Origin: UBA1189 sp045612925
GTDB taxonomy: Bacteria; Bacteroidota; Bacteroidia; Bacteroidales; Bacteroidaceae
Assembly (NCBI GenBank): GCA_045612925.1
Contig: JAZKZX010000012.1
Coordinates: 1 to 15,291 of the forward strand
DNA length: 15,291 nucleotides
Direction: 5' to 3'
Below are positions 6,605 to 14,280 of the stretch, piece after piece. The stretch's first letter is position 1, and each line of letters opens with the position of its first letter. The notes under the pieces were generated by a model. That model was not told the origin of the DNA. It worked only from the letters and a program-made list of their open reading frames with translations, and ran no database searches. The position numbers were made by a program, and so were the translations under genes.

Positions 6605-9600
6605 ATGAAACGAACGATTATAAGTTGCTTAATGGCAGTGGGCGTATGGCTCACTGCCACAGCAGCTAATACCGTAACATTGACCTCAGCACAGGGACAT
6701 CCTGGCGATGAGGTGGAGATAGCGGTAATGCTGACCATCACCGATGAGGTGACGGCAATAGAGCTGCTGATACCGCTTGGTGATATGCTGCGCTATGTGG
6801 ATGGCTCGGCAGTAATCAATGCCGAGCGTGCCAATGGGCATACCCTCTCGGCTGCCGAGCAGGATGGCAAACTGAGCATGGTGATATTCAGCCCCACCTT
6901 GGCTACGCTCAAAGGAGTGGATGGTGAGCTGTGCCGCTTCAAACTGAAGTTGGGCAAGGAGCCTGCCAACTATACGTTGACTCCCGAAGTGGTGATGAGC
7001 GATGCCAGTGGCAACGCTCTCACGTGCAGTGTGGAGAGCGGAGTGGTGACCCTGCTGTCGCCCAAGATAGAGGTGACCACGCCTACCATAGACTATGGCC
7101 GTGTGCCCATACGCAGTACCTATACCCAAACGCTCTCTGTAAAAAATGTAGGTAATGAGCCGCTGGAGATTACGGGCATCGCCTTTGACAACAGCGACCT
7201 CACGGCATCGCCCACGCCCTGCACCATAGCGGCCGGCAGCACACAGGACTTTACCCTCACCTATGCCCCGCTGCAGCGCGGCACGGTAACAAGCAACGTG
7301 ACCATCACCTCCAACGCCATCAACCCCAAGGCGGGGAAAGCGGTGGTGACGGCACATCCCTTCTCGGTGAACGAACTGCATGTGCAGCGCGTAGAGGGCA
7401 TATCGGACGAGGAGGTGACGGTGGTGCTCAAGATGAACAATATGGAGCCGATAGCTGGTGCACAGTGCGAGTTTACCCTGCCCGATGCCTTGAAATATGT
7501 GGAGGGTAGCGCTGCGGTGGGTGGTCGTTGCGAAGCGACTGACCACAAGGTTTCGGGAGTAGTACAAGGTAAGGTGCTCACCCTATTTATGTATTCGCCT
7601 ACCAATAAGGCATTGCCCGAAGGGGATGGTGAGCTGATGACTTTTCGCGTAAGGCTTGATGGACAGAGTGGCTCGTATAGATTAGATCCGAAAGAGGTGG
7701 TGCTGAGCAACATTGCCATGGAAAATATGACTTCGGCCACATCGGGCAACTACGTGGTGGTAAAAAGCCCTAAGTTCAGTGGAGCCAATGCATTGGATAT
7801 GGGTGACATCCCTGTAACTCTGCAATCGACTGCTACCTATTCTATATACAATAGTAGCCAGGTGCCATTGGCTATCAATAAGGTGACCTTCCTTGCTGAA
7901 GGGTATACTATAGAAGAGGAATTGCCACTGATTATAGAACCGTGGCAGACAAAGACACTGACGGTAGCATACACACCCACAACAGAGGGAGCATGCAAGA
8001 CAACGATGCAAGTCTATACCAATGACCCTACCAATCGTATGCATTCGGTAGCGGTGAGCAGCAAGGTGTATGAGCCTAATCACATTACGGTGAGTGGTGA
8101 CAATACGCAGGATGGGTATCGGTTTGCCTTTGCTATGGATAACTACACAGAGATTGTAGCCATACAGATGAATCTTAAGTGGTTGCCTGGAATGAGTGCC
8201 TCTACCGCTACGCTAACCCCTACGAATCGCTTGAAGAATCATGCATATTTGGTGACCAATATGGGCAATGGCGCTTATCAAGTGCTGATATACTCTATGG
8301 CTAATATTCCGATAGAGGGGAATAGCGGAGAACTGTTTGCTATCGACTACGCTGCTGCCGAGGGCACAAGTTATCAGAATACGGAGTTGTGTGTGACGGA
8401 TATCGTGCTGAGCGACGCAAAGGGAAATAACTATGTATCGGGCGATGAGGTGAAGGCAAAAGCGGCATTCTCAAACTTTACTTTACGCTTTGTAGTAGAG
8501 GGGGAGACTATCAGTGAACAGTTTGTGAAGCAGGGCACTGCTATTACTGCTCCTGAAATGCCCAGTCGTGAGGGGCACTCTTTCGTGTGGACAGGTCTAT
8601 CCGAAACGATGCCATCTAATAATCTGACTGTTACAGGTACATACACTGTAAATAACTATTCGGTAATCTATAAGGTGGACGGTGAAGTTTATAGGACTGA
8701 AGAAGTAGCTTACGGAAGTAAGGTTGTACTGATTGATGACCCGACCAAGGAGGGACATACCTTCAGTGGTTGGAGCGAGTTGCCTGAGACCATGCCTGCT
8801 GAGGATGTTATTGTTACAGGCTCGTTCACCGTCAATGAGTATAAGATCACCTATATGGTTGACGGCAAGGAACACCATACAGCATCTATAGCATATGGTA
8901 CAGAACTTACTGCCATTGAAGCTCCCACCAAGGAGGGGTATGCTTTCAGTGGTTGGAGCGAGTTGCCTGAGACCATGCCGGCCGAGGATGTTGTGATTAC
9001 GGGCTCGTTCACCGTCAATAGTTACTCAGTAATTTATAAGGTGGACGGTGAAGTTTATAGGACTGAAGAAGTAGTTTACGGAAGTAAGGTTGTACTGATT
9101 GATGACCCCACCAAGGAGGGACATACCTTCAGTGGTTGGAGCGAGTTGCCTGAGACCATGCCTGCAGGGGATGTTGTGATTACGGGCTCGTTCACCGTCA
9201 ATAGTTACTCAGTAATTTATAAGGTGGACGGTGAAGTTTATAGGACTGAAGAAGTAGCTTACGGAAGTAAGGTGATACTGGTTGATGACCCAACCAAAGA
9301 GGGACATACCTTCAGCGGATGGAGGAAAGAAGGTAATGCTGAAAGCGAGAGCCCGATGTGGAAGGAGATTGATATTGCCAATAATGCCGACGCCATGTTG
9401 TATACCAATGCTCCATGTACGAACACTACATATGGGGATCAGTTCCAAGGATGGCATGTCTTGTTCGATAACAATCCCAACACCATCTTCCATTCAGAAT
9501 ACAACAGGGTGGAAAGTGCTGATGGACTGGATCATTACCTACGCGTAGATATGGGAGAAAATAAAACGGTCGGCAAATTCACTTTTACCTATACGGTACG

Positions 9601-10432
9601 TGGTAATGACGCTTCATATACACCTAGTAGAATAGTTGTAGAGGGGGCAAATGAACCTAATGGTGACTATACAGAAATTGCAGTACTCACCAATCTCCCA
9701 AGAAATATGGGGGCTGTGTACGAATCTGATATTTTGGGCAAAGATGATGAAGGGTATCGTTATATACGCTATCGTGTGACCGAAACCTTTAATAATGCGA
9801 AGGTCTATAATCATCCCTATTTCTACTTTGCAGAGTTTGGTATGGCCGGATGTGTTGAGAATTGCTACATTATGCCAGCCCGTGACCTCGTATTTGAAGG
9901 ATATTATACTAAAAATAGGTATCTTGTGACCTTCAAGGTTGATGACGAGGTTATAGTGGCAGATTCTATTGAATATGGCGCGGAAATCGTTATTCCTGAG
10001 CCTCCTTACCGTGAAGGGTATACCTTTAGCGGATGGTCTGAAGCGTTAGGGACCATGCCTGCCGAGGATCTAGTCGTCAGTGGTTACTTTACCATTAATA
10101 CATACAAGGTGTACTACTACGTAGGTGAGGAACTGGTGCACGCAGCCGAGGTGCCCTATGGAGAGAAAATCCCCGAATACATCTATGAGCCCCAAGAGGG
10201 TGAGGGTGAGTTCCTCAGTTGGATGGGTGACGATTATGAAACCATGCCAGCACATGAGGTTTATTTCACTGCTGAGTTGGGCGAGATAGGTACCGACATA
10301 CACCAACTGTTGCTGAAGGGGTTGGGACTTGTCATCTATGATCTCCAAGGCCGCAAGATACAAGTTGGCGGTTTACACGAATTGACAATAGGTGTCTATA
10401 TCATCAATGGCAAAAAGGTTGTGATTAAGTGA
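6605..10432 (+). CDS. Secreted adhesin/scaffold-like protein: three cohesin-like and two ASH-type domains, SGW-MPA repeats, nested discoidin-like domain, T9SS tail
   Basis: The protein has 1275 aa with a signal peptide at 1-20 or 21 (MKRTIISCLMAVGVWLTATA). Cohesin-like domains lie at about 23-150, 256-387 and 492-615; each ends with a motif such as VVMSDASGN, VVLSNIAMEN or IVLSDAKGN. ASH/choice-of-anchor-type beta domains lie between them at about 152-252 and 388-489. From about 625 come 61-aa InlB/Listeria-Bacteroides-type repeats with cores EGHTFSGW and ETMPAEDV. A discoidin (F5/8C)-like domain at about 907-1089 (YLRVDMGENK, YIRYRV, YFAEFGM) interrupts the fourth near-identical unit. Two more repeats follow (1106-1227). 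The C-terminus (about 1229-1275, IYDLQGRKI ... GVYIINGKKVVIK) is the short T9SS-type tail common in Prevotella and its relatives. No enzymatic domain is seen. A role as a surface adhesin or as scaffold for dockerin proteins is inferred. It probably forms an operon with the upstream protease. Confidence 0.85.
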   Translation: MKRTIISCLMAVGVWLTATAANTVTLTSAQGHPGDEVEIAVMLTITDEVTAIELLIPLGDMLRYVDGSAVINAERANGHTLSAAEQDGKLSMVIFSPTLATLKGVDGELCRFKLKLGKEPANYTLTPEVVMSDASGNALTCSVESGVVTLLSPKIEVTTPTIDYGRVPIRSTYTQTLSVKNVGNEPLEITGIAFDNSDLTASPTPCTIAAGSTQDFTLTYAPLQRGTVTSNVTITSNAINPKAGKAVVTAHPFSVNELHVQRVEGISDEEVTVVLKMNNMEPIAGAQCEFTLPDALKYVEGSAAVGGRCEATDHKVSGVVQGKVLTLFMYSPTNKALPEGDGELMTFRVRLDGQSGSYRLDPKEVVLSNIAMENMTSATSGNYVVVKSPKFSGANALDMGDIPVTLQSTATYSIYNSSQVPLAINKVTFLAEGYTIEEELPLIIEPWQTKTLTVAYTPTTEGACKTTMQVYTNDPTNRMHSVAVSSKVYEPNHITVSGDNTQDGYRFAFAMDNYTEIVAIQMNLKWLPGMSASTATLTPTNRLKNHAYLVTNMGNGAYQVLIYSMANIPIEGNSGELFAIDYAAAEGTSYQNTELCVTDIVLSDAKGNNYVSGDEVKAKAAFSNFTLRFVVEGETISEQFVKQGTAITAPEMPSREGHSFVWTGLSETMPSNNLTVTGTYTVNNYSVIYKVDGEVYRTEEVAYGSKVVLIDDPTKEGHTFSGWSELPETMPAEDVIVTGSFTVNEYKITYMVDGKEHHTASIAYGTELTAIEAPTKEGYAFSGWSELPETMPAEDVVITGSFTVNSYSVIYKVDGEVYRTEEVVYGSKVVLIDDPTKEGHTFSGWSELPETMPAGDVVITGSFTVNSYSVIYKVDGEVYRTEEVAYGSKVILVDDPTKEGHTFSGWRKEGNAESESPMWKEIDIANNADAMLYTNAPCTNTTYGDQFQGWHVLFDNNPNTIFHSEYNRVESADGLDHYLRVDMGENKTVGKFTFTYTVRGNDASYTPSRIVVEGANEPNGDYTEIAVLTNLPRNMGAVYESDILGKDDEGYRYIRYRVTETFNNAKVYNHPYFYFAEFGMAGCVENCYIMPARDLVFEGYYTKNRYLVTFKVDDEVIVADSIEYGAEIVIPEPPYREGYTFSGWSEALGTMPAEDLVVSGYFTINTYKVYYYVGEELVHAAEVPYGEKIPEYIYEPQEGEGEFLSWMGDDYETMPAHEVYFTAELGEIGTDIHQLLLKGLGLVIYDLQGRKIQVGGLHELTIGVYIINGKKVVIK
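8657..9322 (+). repeat. Tandem 183-bp coding repeats
   Basis: Units start at 8657, 8840, 9023 and 9206, exactly 183 bp (61 codons) apart. Units 1, 3 and 4 are nearly identical in DNA. Unit 2 differs in its first half (YKITYMVDGKEHH) but shares the second half (SGWSELPETMPA). Unit 4 is cut at codon 906 by the discoidin-like segment. A diverged unit precedes (from about residue 625) and two follow (from residue 1106). Such identity suggests recent duplication or gene conversion and allows copy-number change by slippage or recombination. Confidence 0.85.
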
Positions 10433-10526
10433 GCGCAGAGCCATGCCCCACATGGGCTATGTCAAGCGTGAACAAGCTCGACGAAGCATGGTTGTGATTC
10501 GCTAATGTTCGCGATTTATTGAAAAT
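10433..10526. other. 3' spacer after the adhesin gene
   Basis: Between the adhesin stop and its terminator I see only a weak GCCC-ACAT-GGGC hairpin close to the stop codon. No gene is supported. Confidence 0.4.
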
Positions 10527-10568
10527 AGAGCGGGCCTGCCTATGGGGCGGGTCCGCTCTGTTTGTTGC
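10527..10568 (+). terminator. Intrinsic terminator of the protease-adhesin operon
   Basis: AGAGCGGGCCTGCC (10527-10540) pairs with GGCGGGTCCGCTCT (10546-10559) over 14 positions with two G-U pairs and a 5-nt loop, followed by GTTTGTTG. The stem is strong and the T tract imperfect. It lies 95 nt after the adhesin stop codon, the expected end of the transcript. Confidence 0.75.
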
Positions 10569-10604
10569 ACTAATCATCTCGTCCAGCCATCAAGCCTTAA
10601 AGAT

Positions 10605-10631
10605 AGAGTCTTGTCGGGAGTTTATGACTCT
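10605..10631. repeat. Inverted repeat AGAGTC-N15-GACTCT
   Basis: There are perfect 6-bp arms with a 15-nt spacer in the intergenic region before the EF-G2 gene. The function is unknown; it is too far from the promoter (about 110 bp) to be an obvious operator. Confidence 0.35.
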
Positions 10632-10697
10632 CTTCCCTATCTAATATCTATTGATTGTATCTATAAAGGACGATGATAGAGTGTGAAAAGTGATGCA

Positions 10698-10721
10698 TTT
10701 TGTAAAGAGTATGTTGCAAAA
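10698..10721. promoter_or_regulatory. CRP-family-like dyad TTTTGTAA-N8-TTGCAAAA upstream of the EF-G2 gene
   Basis: Two 8-bp arms match at 7 of 8 positions around an 8-bp spacer. The centre (about 10709.5) lies some 70-75 bp upstream of the predicted transcription start, a usual place for class I activation by CRP/FNR-family proteins. In Bacteroides thetaiotaomicron, the EF-G2 gene is activated by the CRP-like regulator Cur under carbon limitation. Assignment of this dyad to a Cur homologue is inference. Confidence 0.5.
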
Positions 10722-10725
10722 CATA

Positions 10726-10748
10726 AAAACGAATGGCTCGTTTTTTTG
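10726..10748 (+). other. Small hairpin with T run abutting the EF-G2 promoter
   Basis: AAAACGA (10726-10732) and TCGTTTT (10738-10744) form a 7-bp stem with a 5-nt loop, running into T7-G at 10741-10748. The T run also supplies the -33 element of the promoter. It could be a weak terminator for read-through from upstream. Confidence 0.4.
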
Positions 10749-10776
10749 TCGATACGATAGATATTTACTACTTTCG
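10745..10776 (+). promoter_or_regulatory. Bacteroidetes-type promoter of the EF-G2 gene
   Basis: TTTG at 10745-10748 and TACTTTCG at 10769-10776 are separated by 20 nt, matching the Bacteroidetes sigma consensus (TTTG / TAnnTTTG) with one mismatch. The start point would be near 10782, leaving a 5' leader of about 55 nt that ends in an A-rich tract before ATG, as is usual for genes in this phylum without a Shine-Dalgarno. Confidence 0.7.
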
Positions 10777-10837
10777 CAACGTTTCTCGTGACAAAACGAC
10801 GGGAACTATGTAGTTTTAACTAAAAAAATGAAATACT

Positions 10838-12997
10838 ATGAAGGTTTATCAATCTAACGAAATCAAGAACATTGCCCTTCTCGGTAATGACGGATCAGGT
10901 AAAACCACCCTCACAGAGGCTCTGCTCTATGAGAGTGGAGTTATAAAACGTCGTGGTAGAATCACACACAAGAACACCGTGAGCGACTATTTCCCTGTAG
11001 AGCAGGAGTATGGCTACTCGGTATTCTCTACCATATTCAGCTGTGAATGGAACAATAAGAAATTGAATATCATTGACTGCCCGGGTAGTGATGACTTTGT
11101 AGGTGCTGCTACTTCGGCTATTACGGTGACTGATACCACTATCCTCTTGCTTAATGGACAGTATGGCTCTGAGGTAGGTACACAGACACACTTCCGCTAC
11201 ACTGAGCAGTTGGGTAAGCCTGTCATCTTCCTCGTAAACCAGCTTGATAACGAAAAGTGCGACTACGACAATATCGTAGAGCAACTCAAGAGCATCTATG
11301 GTTCAAAGGTTGTCCCCGTGCAGTATCCCGTGCAGACAGGTCCTGACTTCCACGAACTCATCGACGTGCTCTTGATGAAGAAGTACTCATGGGGTCCCGA
11401 CGGTGGTGCTCCTACCATCGAGGATATTCCTGCATCAGAGATGGAGAAGGCCAAGGAGTGGCACAAGACGCTTGTAGAGGCTGCTGCTGAGCATGATGAG
11501 GGCTTGATGGAGAAGTTCTTCGAGACCGAGTCGCTCACCGAGGACGAGATGCGTGAAGGTATCCGTAAGGGTTTGGTAAGCCGTGGTATATTCCCTGTAT
11601 TCTGCGTATGTGCAGGTAAGGACATGGGTGTTCGTCGTCTGATGGAGTTCCTCGGCAATGTGGTACCCTTCGTAAGCGAGATGCCTGCTGTGGTGAATAC
11701 CAAGGGTGAGGAGATTGTCGCTGATCCCAATGGTCCCACATCACTCTATTTCTTCAAGACAGCTGTTGAACCCCATATCGGTGGTGTACAATACTTCAAG
11801 GTGCTCAGCGGTAAGGTGCGCGAGGGCGATGACCTTACTAATGCTGACCGTGGCTCTAAGGAGCGTATGGCTCAGCTCTTCTGCTGCGCTGGTGCAAACC
11901 GCTTCCAGGTAGATGAGCTCGTGGCTGGTGATATAGGTTGCACCGTGAAACTCAAGGATGTGAAGACTGGCAATACACTCAATGGTAAGGATTGCGACTG
12001 GCAGTTTGACTTCATCAAGTATCCTAACTCAAAGTATTCGCGTGCTATCCGCCCCGAGAACGAGGCTGATATGGAGAAGATGATGGCTATCCTCAACCGT
12101 ATGCGCGAGGAAGACCCCACATGGGTAGTGGAGCAGTCTAAGGAGTTGCGCCAGACTATCGTGCATGGTCAAGGTGAGTTCCACCTCCGTACCTTGAAGT
12201 GGCGTTTCGAGCACAACGAGAAGCTCCCCATCCGCTTTGAGGAGACACGCATCCCCTATCGTGAGACAATCACCAAGGCTGCCCGTGCCGACTATCGTCA
12301 CAAGAAACAGTCGGGTGGTGCTGGCCAGTTCGGTGAGGTGCACCTCATCGTAGAGCCCTACTACGAAGGTATGCCTATGCCCGATGTATATAAGTTCGGC
12401 AACCAGGAGTTCAAGATTAGTGTGAAGGGCCAGGAAGAACATACCTTGGAATGGGGTGGTAAGCTCGTCTTCATCAACTCTATCGTAGGTGGTAGCATCG
12501 ACGCTCGCTTCATGCCCGCTATCTTGAAGGGTATCATGAGCCGCCTTGAGCAGGGTCCGCTCACTGGATCTTACGCTCGCGATGTACGCGTTATCGTATA
12601 CGATGGTAAGATGCACCCGGTAGACTCTAACGAAATCTCATTCATGCTCGCAGGCCGTAACGCCTTCAGCGAGGCCTTTAAGAATGCAGGTCCGAAGATC
12701 CTTGAGCCTATCTACGATGTAGAGGTTCTCGTTCCCTCTGACAAGATGGGTGATGTGATGAGTGACCTTCAAGGCCGTCGCGGTATGATTATGGGTATGA
12801 ACAGTGAGAAGGGTTACGAGAAGCTCGAGGCTAAGGTGCCCTTGAAGGAGATGTCATCATACTCTACCGCACTCAGCTCACTCACTGGTGGTCGCGCTTC
12901 GTTCAATATGAGCTTCTCAAGCTACGAACTTGTGCCTATGGATGTACAGGATAAGTTGGTTAAGGAGTTTGAGGCAAAGCAGCAAGCTGAAGAGTAA
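10838..12997 (+). CDS. fusA2: EF-G paralogue of the EF-G2 type (alternative translation elongation factor)
   Basis: The 719-aa protein has the full EF-G domain order, and its length is usual for the family. It should promote ribosomal translocation. The GTPase centre is atypical. G1 is GNDGSGKTT (16-24). The RGITI switch I motif is replaced by EYGYSV (57-62). G3 is DCPGSDDF (80-87), with Ser84 in place of the His needed for GTP hydrolysis. G4 is NQLD (134-137). Domains III-V are well preserved (for example HGQGEFHL, QSGGAGQFGEV, FMLAGRNAF, LQGRRGMIMGM, LTGGRASFNMSFSSYE). About 30 residues (512-541) are extra in domain IV relative to ordinary EF-G. These traits agree with Bacteroides EF-G2, reported to support translation without GTP hydrolysis and to aid gut colonisation. 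The gene is monocistronic, with its own promoter and terminator. A tetracycline-type ribosomal protection protein is less likely. Confidence 0.88.
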   Translation: MKVYQSNEIKNIALLGNDGSGKTTLTEALLYESGVIKRRGRITHKNTVSDYFPVEQEYGYSVFSTIFSCEWNNKKLNIIDCPGSDDFVGAATSAITVTDTTILLLNGQYGSEVGTQTHFRYTEQLGKPVIFLVNQLDNEKCDYDNIVEQLKSIYGSKVVPVQYPVQTGPDFHELIDVLLMKKYSWGPDGGAPTIEDIPASEMEKAKEWHKTLVEAAAEHDEGLMEKFFETESLTEDEMREGIRKGLVSRGIFPVFCVCAGKDMGVRRLMEFLGNVVPFVSEMPAVVNTKGEEIVADPNGPTSLYFFKTAVEPHIGGVQYFKVLSGKVREGDDLTNADRGSKERMAQLFCCAGANRFQVDELVAGDIGCTVKLKDVKTGNTLNGKDCDWQFDFIKYPNSKYSRAIRPENEADMEKMMAILNRMREEDPTWVVEQSKELRQTIVHGQGEFHLRTLKWRFEHNEKLPIRFEETRIPYRETITKAARADYRHKKQSGGAGQFGEVHLIVEPYYEGMPMPDVYKFGNQEFKISVKGQEEHTLEWGGKLVFINSIVGGSIDARFMPAILKGIMSRLEQGPLTGSYARDVRVIVYDGKMHPVDSNEISFMLAGRNAFSEAFKNAGPKILEPIYDVEVLVPSDKMGDVMSDLQGRRGMIMGMNSEKGYEKLEAKVPLKEMSSYSTALSSLTGGRASFNMSFSSYELVPMDVQDKLVKEFEAKQQAEE

Positions 12998-13018
12998 ACT
13001 ACTTGATCTCAATAGTTG

Positions 13019-13073
13019 AACAGGGGCAAGAAGCATCGCTTCTTGCCCCTGTTGTTTGTTCTATTTTTTTTTG
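13019..13073 (+). terminator. Strong intrinsic terminator of the EF-G2 gene
   Basis: A perfect 16-bp stem AACAGGGGCAAGAAGC / its complement (13019-13034 and 13038-13053) has a 3-nt loop, followed by GTTTGTTC and a run of nine or more T. It lies 21 nt after the stop codon. From the opposite side, the hairpin is not followed by T residues, so it would only partly stop transcripts coming from aroC. Confidence 0.93.
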
Positions 13074-13101
13074 GAGAGGGGTCGGCTTTGTAATACCGCT
13101 T

Positions 13102-14184
13102 TTAATCAGAGAGCCTCTGCGAGGCGCGGGCTTGTAGGTAGTGGTCGAGTAGGGTAATGGCTGCCATAGCCTCTACGATGGGTACGGCACGGGGCACTAC
13201 GCAGGGGTCGTGGCGGCCTTTGGCTTTGAGGGTCTGCTCATTGCCGTGGATGTCGAGGGTGGTCTGCTCGCCCAACTGTGTCGCTACGGGCTTGAAGGCT
13301 GCACGGAAGTAGATGGGCTGGCCGTTGCTGATGCCGCCTTGTATGCCGCCTGAACGGTTGGTGGCAGTGGTAATGCCCTCACCAGTACTTGCAAACTGGT
13401 CGTTCTGCTCGGAGCCACGCTCGGCAATTCCGTCGAAGCCGCGTCCGTAGTCAAATCCCTTGCAGGCGTTGATGCTCAACATGGCGCTACCCAGTGCTGC
13501 GTGTAGCTTGCCAAAGACAGGCTCGCCCAGGCCTACGGGGCAGCCTGTGATGACACAGGTGACGATGCCGCCGATGGTGTCGCCCTCGCTCTTTACCTTT
13601 AATATAAGCTCTTCCATTTCTTGTGCCTTCTTGAGGTCGGGGCAACGCACGATATTCGTCTCGGTGAGCGAGAGGTCGTATTTCGTGTAATCGTTCTCCA
13701 AGGCAATGTGTCCTACCTGTGAGGTATAGGCTTGGATGGTGATGCCCAGTTCGCGCAAGGCAAGCTTGGCCAGTGCACCAGCGACGCAACGCACGGCTGT
13801 CTCACGAGCCGAGGAACGGCCACCTCCGCGGTGGTCGCGCACACCATACTTCTGCCAATAGGTGAAGTCGGCATGTGAGGGGCGCAGCACTTCGCGCAGG
13901 TTGTCATAGTCGGCAGAGTGCTGGTTGGTGTTGCGTATGATGAAGCCAATGGGAGCACCTGTGGTGCGACCCTCAAAGGTACCTGATAGGAACTCCACTT
14001 CGTCGGGTTCTTTGCGTCCCGTGGTGACTGCGCTCTGCCCGGGGCGACGGCGCTGCATCTCACGGCTCACAAAGTCCATGTCGATGGTGATGCCGGCAGG
14101 CATTCCGTCCACTACGCCACCGATGGCGGCGCCATGTGACTCGCCGAACGAGGTTAGGGTGAAGAGGGTTCCGAAGGTATTCAT
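13102..14184 (-). CDS. aroC: Chorismate synthase
   Basis: The 360-aa cytoplasmic enzyme performs the last shikimate-pathway step: 5-enolpyruvylshikimate-3-phosphate to chorismate, using reduced FMN. Family signatures are all present: the N-terminal FGESHG with His17; SHADFTYWQKYG with His104; RDHRGGGRSSARET at 116-129 (phosphate and FMN binding); the YGRGFDGIAERGSEQND segment; NRSGGIQGGISNG; and the C-terminal GRHDPC. The length is normal for the bacterial enzyme. It begins at the only ATG that gives the conserved MNTFG start. It lies 96 nt downstream of slyD on the same strand and may be co-transcribed with it, although an inverted repeat lies between. Confidence 0.97.
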   Translation of the reverse strand: MNTFGTLFTLTSFGESHGAAIGGVVDGMPAGITIDMDFVSREMQRRRPGQSAVTTGRKEPDEVEFLSGTFEGRTTGAPIGFIIRNTNQHSADYDNLREVLRPSHADFTYWQKYGVRDHRGGGRSSARETAVRCVAGALAKLALRELGITIQAYTSQVGHIALENDYTKYDLSLTETNIVRCPDLKKAQEMEELILKVKSEGDTIGGIVTCVITGCPVGLGEPVFGKLHAALGSAMLSINACKGFDYGRGFDGIAERGSEQNDQFASTGEGITTATNRSGGIQGGISNGQPIYFRAAFKPVATQLGEQTTLDIHGNEQTLKAKGRHDPCVVPRAVPIVEAMAAITLLDHYLQARASQRLSD

Positions 14185-14187
14185 GAG

Positions 14188-14276
14188 GGAAGAATTAAGA
14201 GTGAAAAGTTAAGAGTGAAAAGGAAAAGGGAAGAGTAGAGGTACCCAAAGGCAACTCTTCACTCTTCCCTCTTCAC
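14188..14276. repeat. Low-complexity AAGAGTGAAAAG repeats with inverted copies between slyD and aroC
   Basis: The spacer contains tandem TTAAGAGTGAAAAG-like units (14191-14222). It also has an inverted repeat GGGAAGAGT (14228-14236) / ACTCTTCCC (14261-14269), with the complementary purine tracts extending further outwards. On the minus strand it would fold as a long imperfect hairpin after the slyD stop codon, ending in pyrimidine-rich sequence. That may attenuate transcription into aroC or stabilise the slyD message. Confidence 0.5.
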
Positions 14277-14280
14277 TAAA

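Noticed and set aside
6686..7567. A 293-codon minus-strand frame opposite the adhesin gene
   Set aside because: It is antisense to a clear secreted protein and has a His/Arg-rich shadow composition; no domain is seen.
10838..12997. Tetracycline-resistance ribosomal protection protein
   Set aside because: The G-domain motifs and domain IV insert match the EF-G2 type, and tetracycline-protection proteins keep the DxPGH motif.
13054..13101. Terminator of aroC from the 13019-13053 hairpin
   Set aside because: On the minus strand the hairpin is followed by CAACTATTGAG rather than a T run, so it can only be a partial stop for that direction.
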